Source of the DNA: Terriglobia bacterium | GTDB taxonomy: Bacteria > Acidobacteriota > Terriglobia > Terriglobales > Acidobacteriaceae | DNA: 64,000 nt | Direction: 5' to 3' | Assembly (NCBI GenBank): GCA_020073645.1 | Contig: JAIQET010000011.1 | Span: 1 to 64,000 of the forward strand | Part shown: piece by piece, positions 54,487-62,003 of the stretch | How the letters are laid out: each line of letters opens with the position of its first letter | How positions within the stretch are numbered: the stretch's first letter is position 1 | Translations under genes and position numbers: made by a program | Notes under the pieces: model-generated | Database searches by the model: none | Seen by the model: only the letters and a program-made list of their open reading frames with translations | What the model was told of the DNA's origin: nothing

Positions 54487-54897
54487 ATGAAGAACGCAAT
54501 CCTTCGCGTTTTCGCCCTTATCTTCTTTCTAGTCGGTTGTTGGTATGCGTTCAGTTCGGCGCTGGTGTTGGTCTCCGGGCAGGGGGGACTGGGCCAACTG
54601 GCAACCAGCATAGCTGGTCTCTGGGCATTGGTCGGGTCAGTGGGGTTGTTCAAGCGCGAACGCTGGGGCTGGCGAGTGATGGTAGCCTTTTTTTGTACCG
54701 CGACATGCTGGTCCCTTCTGCAATATTTCGTGTTGCCACCGTGGGCTGGCGGTGTTCCGCAGTATTCCTATTCTTTATACGAGGCGGGTCGGGCGGTGGC
54801 AGCACGGTTAATTCCGATTGCGGTGCTTTTCTGGCTGCGCAGTGAAATGGAAACCGAACCGCGAGAAACCAGCAAGGCAACAACGCTGGGGATTTGA
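54487..54897 (+). CDS. small membrane protein, four predicted helices
   Basis: A 136-residue protein, MKNAILRVFALIFFLVGCWYAF onwards, with four hydrophobic segments: residues about 4-24, 32-52 (LATSIAGLWALVGSVGLF), 62-82 (VMVAFFCTATCWSLLQYFVL), and 105-120 (RLIPIAVLFWL). A polar C-terminal tail follows. No family recognised. The ATG is chosen because the first helix begins there; the open frame extends upstream without a ribosome site. Confidence 0.65.
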   Translation: MKNAILRVFALIFFLVGCWYAFSSALVLVSGQGGLGQLATSIAGLWALVGSVGLFKRERWGWRVMVAFFCTATCWSLLQYFVLPPWAGGVPQYSYSLYEAGRAVAARLIPIAVLFWLRSEMETEPRETSKATTLGI

Positions 54898-54967
54898 CCT
54901 CCACCGGCTCTGAAGCTAACTGGGCGCGGCCGAGTTTCAGAGACTGCTGACAACCAAGGAGGTTGTT

Positions 54968-56638
54968 ATGCGCCGCGTCTTGTTTGTTTTTCTCCTGTTG
55001 TCTTCTCTGGCATTTGCCCAAGCCCGCGGGAGCAGTGCATCGCAAGAGAAAGCGCCGCCCCCGGCGGAGCCAGAAGCTACCCCCCGTGTCCTGCCGGGCG
55101 ACTGGGAATTGAAGCCTCTCGTTCGTATCGGCGACCCCGCGCCTGAAACCGGCGGCCGCTTCCAAGAATTCAGCGATATTGCCTGGATCGACTACGGGGA
55201 CGCCACGCCCGACATGGGGCGCCGCTTGCAAGAGTTTAGCGAAGTCTTTTGGCTGGATCCCGGTGTGCTCGTGTTCTGGGGCCGCTTCGGGCCCAAGCAG
55301 TGGGGCCTGTACTCGTGGAAAGACGGCCAACTAACCCTGGTGGTGCCCGAGGGGAACAAGGTGCAAGCTCCGCACGCCGAAGGCGTCACGGAAAAGCTGG
55401 ACGTACACCGCAGGTGGGGCTGGGGGTTTCGAACCATTGTGCAGGCCGGAAAATCTGTTGTGTACATCACTCCTACGTTCGGGTCGTTCCGGCCGACTGC
55501 CAGCGTTTACAGCTGGGACGGGCAGTACTTGCGAAAGGCCCTGGCTCGCGGAGACACCATCTCGCTCGGTGGGATTGCCCACACACTGCGTTCCGTCTGG
55601 ATCATGAATGTAGGCTCCGACGGCGCCCTCCTGGTCCTTTATGAAACGGAGAAGCCACGCAAGACCTTCGGACTTGCTCTATTTGACGGCATCACGCTAA
55701 CCTCCGTGCTCGCTTACGGTGACGACCTGCCAGGAATGCGCGGTGTGAAGCCTTTCGGCGGGATCTGGTTCACGGGTCTGCATCTTCCTGCGATGATGGG
55801 TATGTCGCCGATCAGCGTACCGGGCGCGATGATTGCCGTTACGCGGCTTGCAGCACCCCCCTCCAGCGCGGTCTACCGACTGGCAGGGAACCGCTTCGAA
55901 AAACTTTTCGCCCCCGGCGACCCCCGTCCGATTGATCCGAAGCAGGAAATTCGGAATGTGTCCCTGTTCGGCGCATGGGACCCCGCTGAATTTCTCTTCT
56001 GTGTTAACGGAAGAGATGTGTTCTTGTACCGGAAGGGAGAGTCTAAGAAGATCTTTGATGATTCCTGGATGAGCAAGGTATTCAACGTGGACGCAAACGT
56101 GTGGTCCGTTAAACCGTTCGCCGAGATGAGCTTTGCGAAGTTGGGAGAATTGGATTACGTATTCCTGGTTACCATCTCGCGGCCGGCCACGGGGCGCGAG
56201 GGATCACCATTCTCCGATCGCTACCTGGAACTGGTGGAGATGATGCGGAGTGCTTTCCTGCGCTTCGATGGGCGCCAGGTCATCAATCTAACGCAGGCGA
56301 TCCCGCTAGGTCGCACCAGCGATTTGCACTGGATGGCCGGTGATTTCCCTGGGGTGTTGTTGCATGCAAAGCCGCCCGTGCAAGAGATAAGCAATCCTGA
56401 ATTCATCGAGCGCGTGCGGATACTGGAAGGTTGGCATCCGCGCGAGACCTGGTGGTTCCTGGATGCGAACGCGGCGGAAAAAGGGTTAGAACCGACGCCA
56501 GAGTTTCATACCACTGATGGGCGGCGTGTCCACCTCTGGCAAGTGCGGGCCTGGCGCAGGCCGGGAGAAGCGGTGGTGCAACTCGGAGACGGCTTCTACT
56601 TGTTGGCGAAGCGAAAAGAGGCTACCCCCGAACGCTAG
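54968..56638 (+). CDS. large exported protein of unknown function, with an internal tandem repeat
   Basis: A 556-residue protein with signal peptide (RRVLFVFLLLSSLAFAQ) and a strong AAGGAGG site. The mature part looks beta-rich, with recurring motifs of the type VxxxGDxxPG and LFDGITLTSVLAYGDD / LAGNRFEKLFAPGD that suggest a propeller- or kelch-like fold. Near residues 50-100 a 22-residue unit is duplicated in tandem: IGDPAPETGGRFQEFSDIAW, then GDATPDMGRRLQEFSEVFWLD. No enzyme motif seen and no family named. Confidence 0.7.
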   Translation: MRRVLFVFLLLSSLAFAQARGSSASQEKAPPPAEPEATPRVLPGDWELKPLVRIGDPAPETGGRFQEFSDIAWIDYGDATPDMGRRLQEFSEVFWLDPGVLVFWGRFGPKQWGLYSWKDGQLTLVVPEGNKVQAPHAEGVTEKLDVHRRWGWGFRTIVQAGKSVVYITPTFGSFRPTASVYSWDGQYLRKALARGDTISLGGIAHTLRSVWIMNVGSDGALLVLYETEKPRKTFGLALFDGITLTSVLAYGDDLPGMRGVKPFGGIWFTGLHLPAMMGMSPISVPGAMIAVTRLAAPPSSAVYRLAGNRFEKLFAPGDPRPIDPKQEIRNVSLFGAWDPAEFLFCVNGRDVFLYRKGESKKIFDDSWMSKVFNVDANVWSVKPFAEMSFAKLGELDYVFLVTISRPATGREGSPFSDRYLELVEMMRSAFLRFDGRQVINLTQAIPLGRTSDLHWMAGDFPGVLLHAKPPVQEISNPEFIERVRILEGWHPRETWWFLDANAAEKGLEPTPEFHTTDGRRVHLWQVRAWRRPGEAVVQLGDGFYLLAKRKEATPER

Positions 56639-56705
56639 TGCCAGAATCCAGAGGGCTGATTAGATAACCGTGTCGGCTCCTAAGCGGCCGAGTAGACTTG
56701 GTGCG

Positions 56706-56724
56706 CTCATGCAACCAAGGCTCG
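56706..56724. repeat. left subterminal inverted repeat of the IS element
   Basis: CTCATGCAACCAAGGCTCG. It matches the reverse complement of 57915-57933 at 16 of 19 positions; the three mismatches are consecutive, in the middle of the left half (GCA against TCG). Confidence 0.8.
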
Positions 56725-56743
56725 GAGGAAAGGAGCCGAGCAC

Positions 56744-57781
56744 ATGAAGATTGTAGGGTGTGATTTGCATACGCGCTACCAGCAGATTGCCCTGCTGGAC
56801 GCTGCGACCGGCGAACTGGAGGAGCGGCGTTTGGAGCATGAAAGCGGTGAGGCACAAGCTTTCTATGCCGCCTTGTCGAGTCCGGTTCGAGTGGGGATCG
56901 AGGCCACCGGGCACACGCGCTGGTTCGAGCGCCTGCTGGGGGAACTAGGGCACGAGCTATGGATCGGGGATGCGGCGCAGATCCGGGCAGCCATGGTGCG
57001 CAAGCAGAAGACGGACGCACGCGACGCCGCCCACTTGCTGGAGTTGCTGTTGAGCGGTCGTTTTCCGCGCATCTGGCGGCCCACGCTTGAGGAGCGCGAT
57101 CTGCGGCAGCTGGTATGGCATCGACAGAAGCTGGTGTGGATGCGGAATGCCATCGGAAACCAGTTGCACGCCCTGGCCATGGGCGAGGGCGTGTGCCGGA
57201 AGAAAAAGCTGTTCACGAAGAAGGGCCGGGTGGAGCTCGAAGGCCTGCAGTTGGGTCCGTGGGCCAGTCATCGCCGGCAGGAATTGCTGACCATGATGGA
57301 CCAACTGGATTCATCGATGAAAGAGCTGGACCAGGCCGTGGCCGAGCAAGCGGAACAGAACCAGGCGGCGGTGCTTTTGATGACGCATCCCGGAGTGGGG
57401 CCGGTGACTTCGCTGGCCTTCGTGCTCACGATTGGTCCGGTGGCACGTTTCGAGCGGAGCAAACAGGTGGTGAGTTACCTGGGACTAAATCCGCGCGAGC
57501 ATTCTTCGGGCGGACGGCAGCGATTGGGTGCGATCAGCAAGCAAGGCAACCCCATGATGCGTTCGCTGCTGGTCGAAGCCGGACACACGGCAGCGCGTCT
57601 GGATGCGGAACTACGGCAGGACTATCAGCGGCTGAAGATGCGCCGTGGGAGCGGAGTGGCGAAGGTCGCCATCGCCCGCAAGTTGGCGGTACGAATGTAC
57701 TGGATGCTGCGCAGCCCGGCCAGTTACGCGCAGCTGGTTCGCATGCAAGGCAGCCCGGGGGCCACCCTGGTGAAGCCGTAA
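56744..57781 (+). CDS. IS110/IS1111-family transposase (DEDD recombinase)
   Basis: A 345-residue transposase. The N-terminal RuvC-like DEDD domain shows Asp in IVGCDLH, Glu in VGIEATGHTRWFE, and the pair in KTDARDAAHLL. A coiled-coil region follows, then the C-terminal Tnp_20 domain with LMTHPGVGPVTSLAFVLTIG, YLGLNPREHSSGG and ISKQGNPMMRSLLVEAGH, which contains the conserved serine region. All motifs look intact, so the copy may be active. ATG with GGAGGAAAGGAG upstream. Confidence 0.95.
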   Translation: MKIVGCDLHTRYQQIALLDAATGELEERRLEHESGEAQAFYAALSSPVRVGIEATGHTRWFERLLGELGHELWIGDAAQIRAAMVRKQKTDARDAAHLLELLLSGRFPRIWRPTLEERDLRQLVWHRQKLVWMRNAIGNQLHALAMGEGVCRKKKLFTKKGRVELEGLQLGPWASHRRQELLTMMDQLDSSMKELDQAVAEQAEQNQAAVLLMTHPGVGPVTSLAFVLTIGPVARFERSKQVVSYLGLNPREHSSGGRQRLGAISKQGNPMMRSLLVEAGHTAARLDAELRQDYQRLKMRRGSGVAKVAIARKLAVRMYWMLRSPASYAQLVRMQGSPGATLVKP

Positions 57782-57784
57782 GTC

Positions 57785-57914
57785 ATCGTTGGGCTGATTG
57801 GGCGCCTTGCCTTCCCGAGAAGGTCGGGAAGTCCGAACAACGAATCATGGTCGGAACCAAAGTGACCGAATAGATGGTTGGTGGAACCAAGTTTCCACCG
57901 CGCGATTCTAAGAG
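57785..57914 (+). ncRNA. candidate guide (bridge/seek) RNA region of the IS element
   Basis: The non-coding end downstream of the transposase folds into at least two perfect hairpins. CTTCCCGA pairs with TCGGGAAG (57811-57831), and GGTGGAA pairs with TTCCACC (57880-57899). In IS110-family elements a structured RNA encoded in the non-coding end guides target and donor choice, and in the IS1111 subgroup it lies downstream of the transposase. The location and structure fit; the RNA itself is inferred. Confidence 0.5.
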
Positions 57915-57933
57915 CGAGCCTTGGTCGAATGAG
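57915..57933. repeat. right subterminal inverted repeat of the IS element
   Basis: CGAGCCTTGGTCGAATGAG, inverted partner of 56706-56724. Confidence 0.8.
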
Positions 57934-58086
57934 CAAAAAAACAGAAGCAACACCAAAACCCTCTACGAAGGGAAAGTCAAAACCTTCGACCGCTAGCAGT
58001 GTCTCTTGACAACGCCGACACGGTTATAGAGGGTGGCACAGTCATTCGCGCTCTTTGCGATGAGTGGGGTTACGATGCTGTCTGAC

Positions 58087-58129
58087 GGGTGGCCCTTGAC
58101 AGAGCCTTCGCTCTTATCGAGGGCCACCC
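58087..58129. repeat. inverted repeat GGGTGGCCCT / AGGGCCACCC
   Basis: Two ten-base perfectly complementary arms 23 bases apart, in the non-coding stretch right of the IS element. The arms resemble the GGGTGGGCCACCC motif next to 53897 and another near 58172-58180 (TGGGCCACCC), so it belongs to a dispersed family. Confidence 0.6.
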
Positions 58130-58187
58130 CTGGTGGTTGAAGGATATGCTTTTCAAAACCGGGAATGAGGCTGGGCCACCCGCCCCC

Positions 58188-58322
58188 CAGTACCAACACA
58201 TCGTCTCCCGCTGGATGATGCCGTTGCAGTTTGGGGAGCTGGTGTTCATGTTCTGGCTTCTGATCATGGGCGCAAAGCCAAAGCCATTGGCGGGTGCAGC
58301 CTCCACGGTGGCGGCTGGTTAG
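58188..58322 (+). pseudogene. possible C-terminal remnant of a small membrane protein
   Basis: Forty-four codons end in a stop and read QYQHIVSRWMMPLQFGELVFMFWLLIMGAKPKPL, a hydrophobic segment with the look of the last helix of DUF4386-type membrane proteins. Upstream in the same frame is repeat sequence, with no start codon of its own and no other helices. It may be what remains of a gene disrupted by the repeats. The evidence is composition only. Confidence 0.25.
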
Positions 58323-58354
58323 GCGCACTCCGCGAAGGGTTGGGGCATCCGGCC

Positions 58355-58424
58355 CTTAGTTAAGGAAACGTCCCGTCTGTCCCCGGGTTCCTGTCTGTCC
58401 CCGGGTTCCTGTCCCCGGGTTCCC
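58355..58424 (+). repeat. dispersed repeat R40, copy A, with three tandem CTGTCCCCGGGTTCC units
   Basis: A unit close to CTTAGTTAAGGAAACGTCCC followed by GTCTGTCCCCGGGTTCC. The second half is repeated about three times in tandem up to 58424. Further copies on the other strand lie at 59523-59561 and 60529-60560, plus a partial plus-strand copy at about 59574-59595. Confidence 0.8.
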
Positions 58425-58469
58425 CCCTCTGCTATACTTCCGCTCGCTCGGAAACCCGTAGAGGAACCG

Positions 58470-58892
58470 ATGCCGAGAAGGTCTAGAGGCGCACGGCTAG
58501 CGGTGCGTGAGGCGCGGCTCATCACAAAAGAGCTACGTCATCTCGGAGTGCCGCCCCAAACCATAGCGAAAATGTGGGCGGTCGTCATCATAGTCCCCGT
58601 TGTCTTCATACTCGGATATTTGGTCTTCAACTTCGATTCCGGGACATCGGACCCGGCAATCCTCAACGGCGTCCAAATCACATACAAAGATCAATATCAA
58701 TCGCACGTAAAGAACAACACACGGATTACGTTAAAGTCCTTAACGTTGACGTGCTACCCGGGAGGAGACGCTCAGCCTGTCACGTCAATATCAGGACTGT
58801 ACCCGCCGCTACAGCCCGGTTATGGTGAGGATGCTTACGTGAATACGGGTTGCAGAATAATCCGCGTCAACGAAAGTCACCAACTCTGGTAA
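58470..58892 (+). CDS. small bitopic membrane protein of unknown function
   Basis: A 140-residue protein with a basic N terminus (MPRRSRGARLAVREARLITKELRHLG) and one membrane helix at about 36-54 (MWAVVIIVPVVFILGYLVF). The exported part is about 85 residues, with TLTCYPGG and VNTGCRII, a possible disulfide. The codon mix is more AT-rich than its surroundings. The next gene in the same direction begins 33 bases later. GAGGAACCG precedes the ATG. Confidence 0.55.
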   Translation: MPRRSRGARLAVREARLITKELRHLGVPPQTIAKMWAVVIIVPVVFILGYLVFNFDSGTSDPAILNGVQITYKDQYQSHVKNNTRITLKSLTLTCYPGGDAQPVTSISGLYPPLQPGYGEDAYVNTGCRIIRVNESHQLW

Positions 58893-58925
58893 AAGCTGGC
58901 ATCCCGTGAGCAAGGCTGAAGGGAT

Positions 58926-59501
58926 ATGAACAGACAAGACCTAGCAAGAATCGTTGCCAGCGGGAACGCGACGTCCGAGCAGTGGGACGAGTATTGGAAG
59001 GTCGAGCCGCGCAGCCCCGGTCTCAACAGCCGAGGGGACCTGGCAGATGATCTCGAAATGGAAGACAGTGACTACGATTCCACAGACTTGAGCGATGTTG
59101 TCGCAGCAGTGGACAGTGTTCGAGAAGCTGTCCGTAGCCAGCACACATGGATCTCGTCCGCATTTTGGATTTGGATTGCTTGGTCTGTCTTTAGCTTTCT
59201 CCAAACTTCCGTTTGGGAGAGCAAATCCCGATATGCAATGTACTACGACGTGCCTGGCGAACATGTCACGTTGCTCAAGAAACCACACGATTGCGACTTT
59301 TTGAAAGCCCCTATCGGAAGCAAAGAGTGCCACTTCGACAAGAACGTTGAAGTCACAAAGATCGGCAAAGACACCAAGACTGGCAGACCAGTAGTCTCGC
59401 ACGATAGCGGTAAGACTTGGGATTGGGATGACTCGACCGACACTCGGTCAGTTCCCGGCGTTTGGGTCTCCTACACGAAAGTGGAAGACGAGAACGAATA
59501 A
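58926..59501 (+). CDS. acidic protein with one membrane segment, unknown function
   Basis: A 191-residue protein. The N-terminal region of about 70 residues is acidic and includes DDLEMEDSDYDSTDLSD. A membrane segment lies at about 75-92 (TWISSAFWIWIAWSVFSFL). The remainder contains CDFLKAPIGSKECHFDKNVEV and SGKTWDWDDS. No family recognised. It is probably co-transcribed with 58470-58892 and shares its lower GC content. The pair stands between R40 repeat copies, suggesting an acquired accessory unit. Confidence 0.5.
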   Translation: MNRQDLARIVASGNATSEQWDEYWKVEPRSPGLNSRGDLADDLEMEDSDYDSTDLSDVVAAVDSVREAVRSQHTWISSAFWIWIAWSVFSFLQTSVWESKSRYAMYYDVPGEHVTLLKKPHDCDFLKAPIGSKECHFDKNVEVTKIGKDTKTGRPVVSHDSGKTWDWDDSTDTRSVPGVWVSYTKVEDENE

Positions 59502-59858
59502 CTAGGAAAGTCATGAAACGGGCATGAAACCGGGGACAGACCGGACGTTTTCTTAACTAAGAGCGAAAGAGAACCTTCCGTCTGTCCCCGAGTTCTCCGA
59601 GTTCTTGTCCGCTTGACCACTTCGGAGATCCGCTGGTCCTGTTCTGCCATCGGCCACTGTTTTCTCAGCGCCACGTCTATCTACTTGTGTAGACGAATGA
59701 CGAAGACAAATATTGTAAGCGGAATTGTCCCGGAGACTTGCAGTCGCAGGATGTAGTGGGTCTGCTCGGCGGCGGGGACTTTGACGTTCTCGGCAGCCAC
59801 CCTCAGAGATCTACAGGGAAAAGCTGGGCCAGCCTTCCACGCGGCGGAACGGGGTACG
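59502..59858. other. 357-base intergenic region with repeat copies
   Basis: Separates convergent genes. It contains repeat R40 copy B on the minus strand (59523-59561) and a partial plus-strand copy (about 59574-59595, CCTTCCGTCTGTCCCCGAG). No gene is seen in the rest. Confidence 0.5.
59523..59561 (-). repeat. dispersed repeat R40, copy B
   Basis: The reverse complement reads CTTAGTTAAGAAAACGTCCG then GTCTGTCCCCGGTTTCATG, matching copy A at 58355 with few differences. Confidence 0.8.
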
Positions 59859-60398
59859 TCACACTTTTCCCCGCATTTTGTTCTTTTCTTTAAGAACGGC
59901 CTCAGCTTCTTCCTTTGGGAAGGGGCCAAACAGAGTGCCATAGGGCACCTGCCAAGATGTTTGGCCGTCAGGCTCAGTTACAACGGGCATTTGGCTGTCG
60001 TGAATGATGTGTCCCCCAAACATATCGAAAACAACATAATATTCAAGCCTTCCCCAGCACTCCTGACAATGCCACTCGTCGTCGACCTTCAAAATTTTGC
60101 CACAGGAACATCGTTCTCGGCCGCGGCTACCCCAATCCTCTCCTTCTTGTGTACGCTCGATTTGAGGGTCTGCCTCGGACTTGGACTCCTGAACCAGCCA
60201 AGCGCTATATTCGCGGCGCTTTTCCGGATCAGTTAGCGTTCTGTAGGCGGCATCGGTTACCACGGTTTTCCTAGCGAGCAAGCGGTACGAGTCCTTTACA
60301 TGGTCAATGCCCGCTCCCATTGGAACGCCAAGAATGTCGTAGTAGGTCCGCCTCCGAGTACGTCTAGAACTCCCGATCGGCGCGGCTTCGTCAGTCAT
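59859..60398 (-). CDS. J-domain-like protein without HPD motif, with a zinc-ribbon-like region
   Basis: A 179-residue protein from an ATG preceded by GAGGAG. Residues about 16-66 resemble a J domain: TYYDILGVPMGAGIDHVKDSYRLLARK, then DAAYRTLTDPEKRREYSAWL. The loop that should carry HPD, and about 20 neighbouring residues, are missing: ARK is followed directly by TVVTDAAYRTL. Without HPD a J protein cannot stimulate DnaK. Four cysteines follow (CSCGKIL, CQEC), probably a small zinc ribbon, then PYGTLFGPFPKEEAEAVLKEK. No partner nearby. Moderately low GC. Confidence 0.7.
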   Translation of the reverse strand: MTDEAAPIGSSRRTRRRTYYDILGVPMGAGIDHVKDSYRLLARKTVVTDAAYRTLTDPEKRREYSAWLVQESKSEADPQIERTQEGEDWGSRGRERCSCGKILKVDDEWHCQECWGRLEYYVVFDMFGGHIIHDSQMPVVTEPDGQTSWQVPYGTLFGPFPKEEAEAVLKEKNKMRGKV

Positions 60399-60528
60399 GT
60401 TCTCCTCAATGATGGTTGCGCTGTCGTCATTGCGGTCATAGGACAGCACCTAGGCGTCTTCTCTCTCAAATCCCCACCGTCTTAGGTGGTGGACAATCAG
60501 TTTCTCAGATTCCTCCATAAAACGGGAG

Positions 60529-60560
60529 ATGAAACCCGGGGACAGACGGAACGTTTCCTG
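60529..60560 (-). repeat. dispersed repeat R40, copy C
   Basis: The reverse complement reads CAGGAAACGTTCC followed by GTCTGTCCCCGGGTTTCAT. It lacks the CTTAGTTA start of the other copies. Confidence 0.75.
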
Positions 60561-60772
60561 ATCTTTCCGCCGGGGCGGACAGCAACCCCGCTGCACTCCT
60601 CGAGGCCGCCCTTGCACACCTGAGCACACTCATCTCTCTCCCGCTCACCCCACTCTGTGACCCACGTCCTTGACAGCCATTAGCTAAAAGCGCAATCATG
60701 TCGGCAAGCTATTCTCATGAAGATATAGCCCGGGCAGCTAACTCCTGTGTTTCACGGATTTTGCCCGTAAGT

Positions 60773-60821
60773 CCTTTGACATCAAAGATCGTTTCTCTAA
60801 ACCCTTTGCTGTCAAAGATCG
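60773..60821. repeat. two direct copies of a palindromic box
   Basis: CCTTTGACATCAAAGATCG at 60773-60791 and CCTTTGCTGTCAAAGATCG at 60803-60821 match in 16 of 19 positions, with starts 30 bases apart. Each has palindromic arms (CTTTGA/TCAAAG in the first). It could be a two-site operator or another intergenic repeat; no gene start lies close by on either strand. Confidence 0.5.
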
Positions 60822-60980
60822 CATAGGGGGGAGGGGGTACGGTATGGCCGGTGCGACGCAGATTGCGGTCCGATACACCCGGACGCCGGACGGCCGAGGG
60901 CGGCCGTCCCTACGTGGAGCCGGCCAGACCGGGGGCGTCTGTCCCTACGTGAAGGTGGGGCGGATGTCCCGGCCCACCCG

Positions 60981-62003
60981 CTATTTTTTCTTCGACTCTT
61001 CCAGTCCCCAATCGGACCACAGCGAGCCAGCGACCTCGTACATCACCAGTTCCTTGGAGTGGCGCGTAAGGAAGGTGCGCAGGAGGATGCTTTTGGCGTA
61101 GAGAGTCTGGGTGAAGTAGTAGTCTTTGCCGGCTTCCAGCTTCAGGCGCAAGCCGACGATGTCGTAGTTCTGCCCGTCCAGAAAGTACTCGCCCGGGTCG
61201 AGATAGAAAAAGGTATAGCATCCGGGGCCGTTCACCGCGACGAGCACGTAATTGGCGTGGAGGATGGTGACGCCGTAGTGCTTCTCCGGGCCGATGCGCT
61301 TCATGATGGTGGCCGGGGTTGCCACCACCACCAGGGCCTTATCGGGACGCAATTCGGGCAGCGGGTGCTGCTTGTCGGTGTTGATGTAGCGTAGGTGGGC
61401 CTTGGCGGGGATGATCTGCTGCTTGTCTCCAACCAGGACAGGAATGGAATCAGGGCCGGCGATTGCGGTCCTGCCGGAGACGAGCTGCGCCTTTTCCATC
61501 TTCTCAGATTTTTCGTCGAACACCGGAACCTGGACGCGATCGCCGAAGGCAGTCTGCAGCGCTTTCAACGCCTGCGGCACGGATTGCTTGGCGATGGTCA
61601 TCCCGTAAGGAGCGATGCTGCCATTGGGCTGCTTGTATTCGAGATAGACGAAGTGGTCGTTGTCGAAGGGCTTGTCGATGGAGGTGGCGATGGTGTTGCC
61701 GAAAAGAAAGCCCCCGGCAGCCAATCCCACAAACGACGCGCCGAAGTTAGCCTTGCGGCCCAGCGTGTCCACCTCAACGACGACCTTCTGCACGTCGTCG
61801 AAGCTGATGTCCAAGGGGCGGTCGCCGGACTTGACGCGCAGGCGGCGGGCGGCCTGGTCGAGCATGAGGTCGGCGCCTTTTTCGTCCATCTCGCGTTTGT
61901 CGGATTTGACGAACCGGACTTTGACGTCGGTGAAGGTGGCTTGCTGTGCGGCGGTGCTGATGGCGAGCAGCAGGAGAACTGCGAGGATAACTAAGCGCTT
62001 CAT
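60981..62003 (-). CDS. exported protein of unknown function
   Basis: A 340-residue protein with signal peptide (KRLVILAVLLLLAISTAAQQ). The first part has a PH-like or scaffold feel (VKVRFVKSDKREMDEKGADLMLDQAARRLRVKS...ISFDDVQKVVVEVDTLG), with a short hydrophobic stretch GASFVGLAAGGFLFGNTIATS. The second part contains VNGPGCYTFFYLDPGEYFLDGQ and LRLKLEAGKDYYFTQTLY, typical of small beta-sandwich exported domains (DUF2846-like pattern). No enzyme motif. Single gene, GGAGG ribosome site. Confidence 0.7.
   Translation of the reverse strand: MKRLVILAVLLLLAISTAAQQATFTDVKVRFVKSDKREMDEKGADLMLDQAARRLRVKSGDRPLDISFDDVQKVVVEVDTLGRKANFGASFVGLAAGGFLFGNTIATSIDKPFDNDHFVYLEYKQPNGSIAPYGMTIAKQSVPQALKALQTAFGDRVQVPVFDEKSEKMEKAQLVSGRTAIAGPDSIPVLVGDKQQIIPAKAHLRYINTDKQHPLPELRPDKALVVVATPATIMKRIGPEKHYGVTILHANYVLVAVNGPGCYTFFYLDPGEYFLDGQNYDIVGLRLKLEAGKDYYFTQTLYAKSILLRTFLTRHSKELVMYEVAGSLWSDWGLEESKKK

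Larger units (their letters stand above)
56700..57940 (+). mobile_element. IS110-family insertion sequence, IS1111-like
   Basis: An element of about 1.24 kb with one transposase gene and no terminal inverted repeats of classical type. Imperfect 19-base subterminal inverted repeats flank it: CTCATGCAACCAAGGCTCG at 56706-56724, and CGAGCCTTGGTCGAATGAG at 57915-57933 (16 of 19 positions complementary). Subterminal inverted repeats and a longer non-coding stretch downstream of the transposase are typical of the IS1111 subgroup. The exact ends cannot be fixed without an empty site; the limits given allow a few bases beyond each repeat. Confidence 0.8.
60399..60980. other. 582-base intergenic region with R40 copy and two palindromic boxes
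   Basis: No gene is supported. It contains R40 copy C (60529-60560, minus strand) and two CCTTTGNNNTCAAAGATCG-like boxes (60773-60791, 60803-60821). A GC-rich stretch near 60890-60980 repeats phrases such as GTCCCTACGTG (60909-60919 and 60941-60951). Confidence 0.5.

Noticed and set aside
59681-60236. Small open frames on both strands near the J-like gene
   Set aside because: They overlap the J-like gene or repeats and have no protein-like features.
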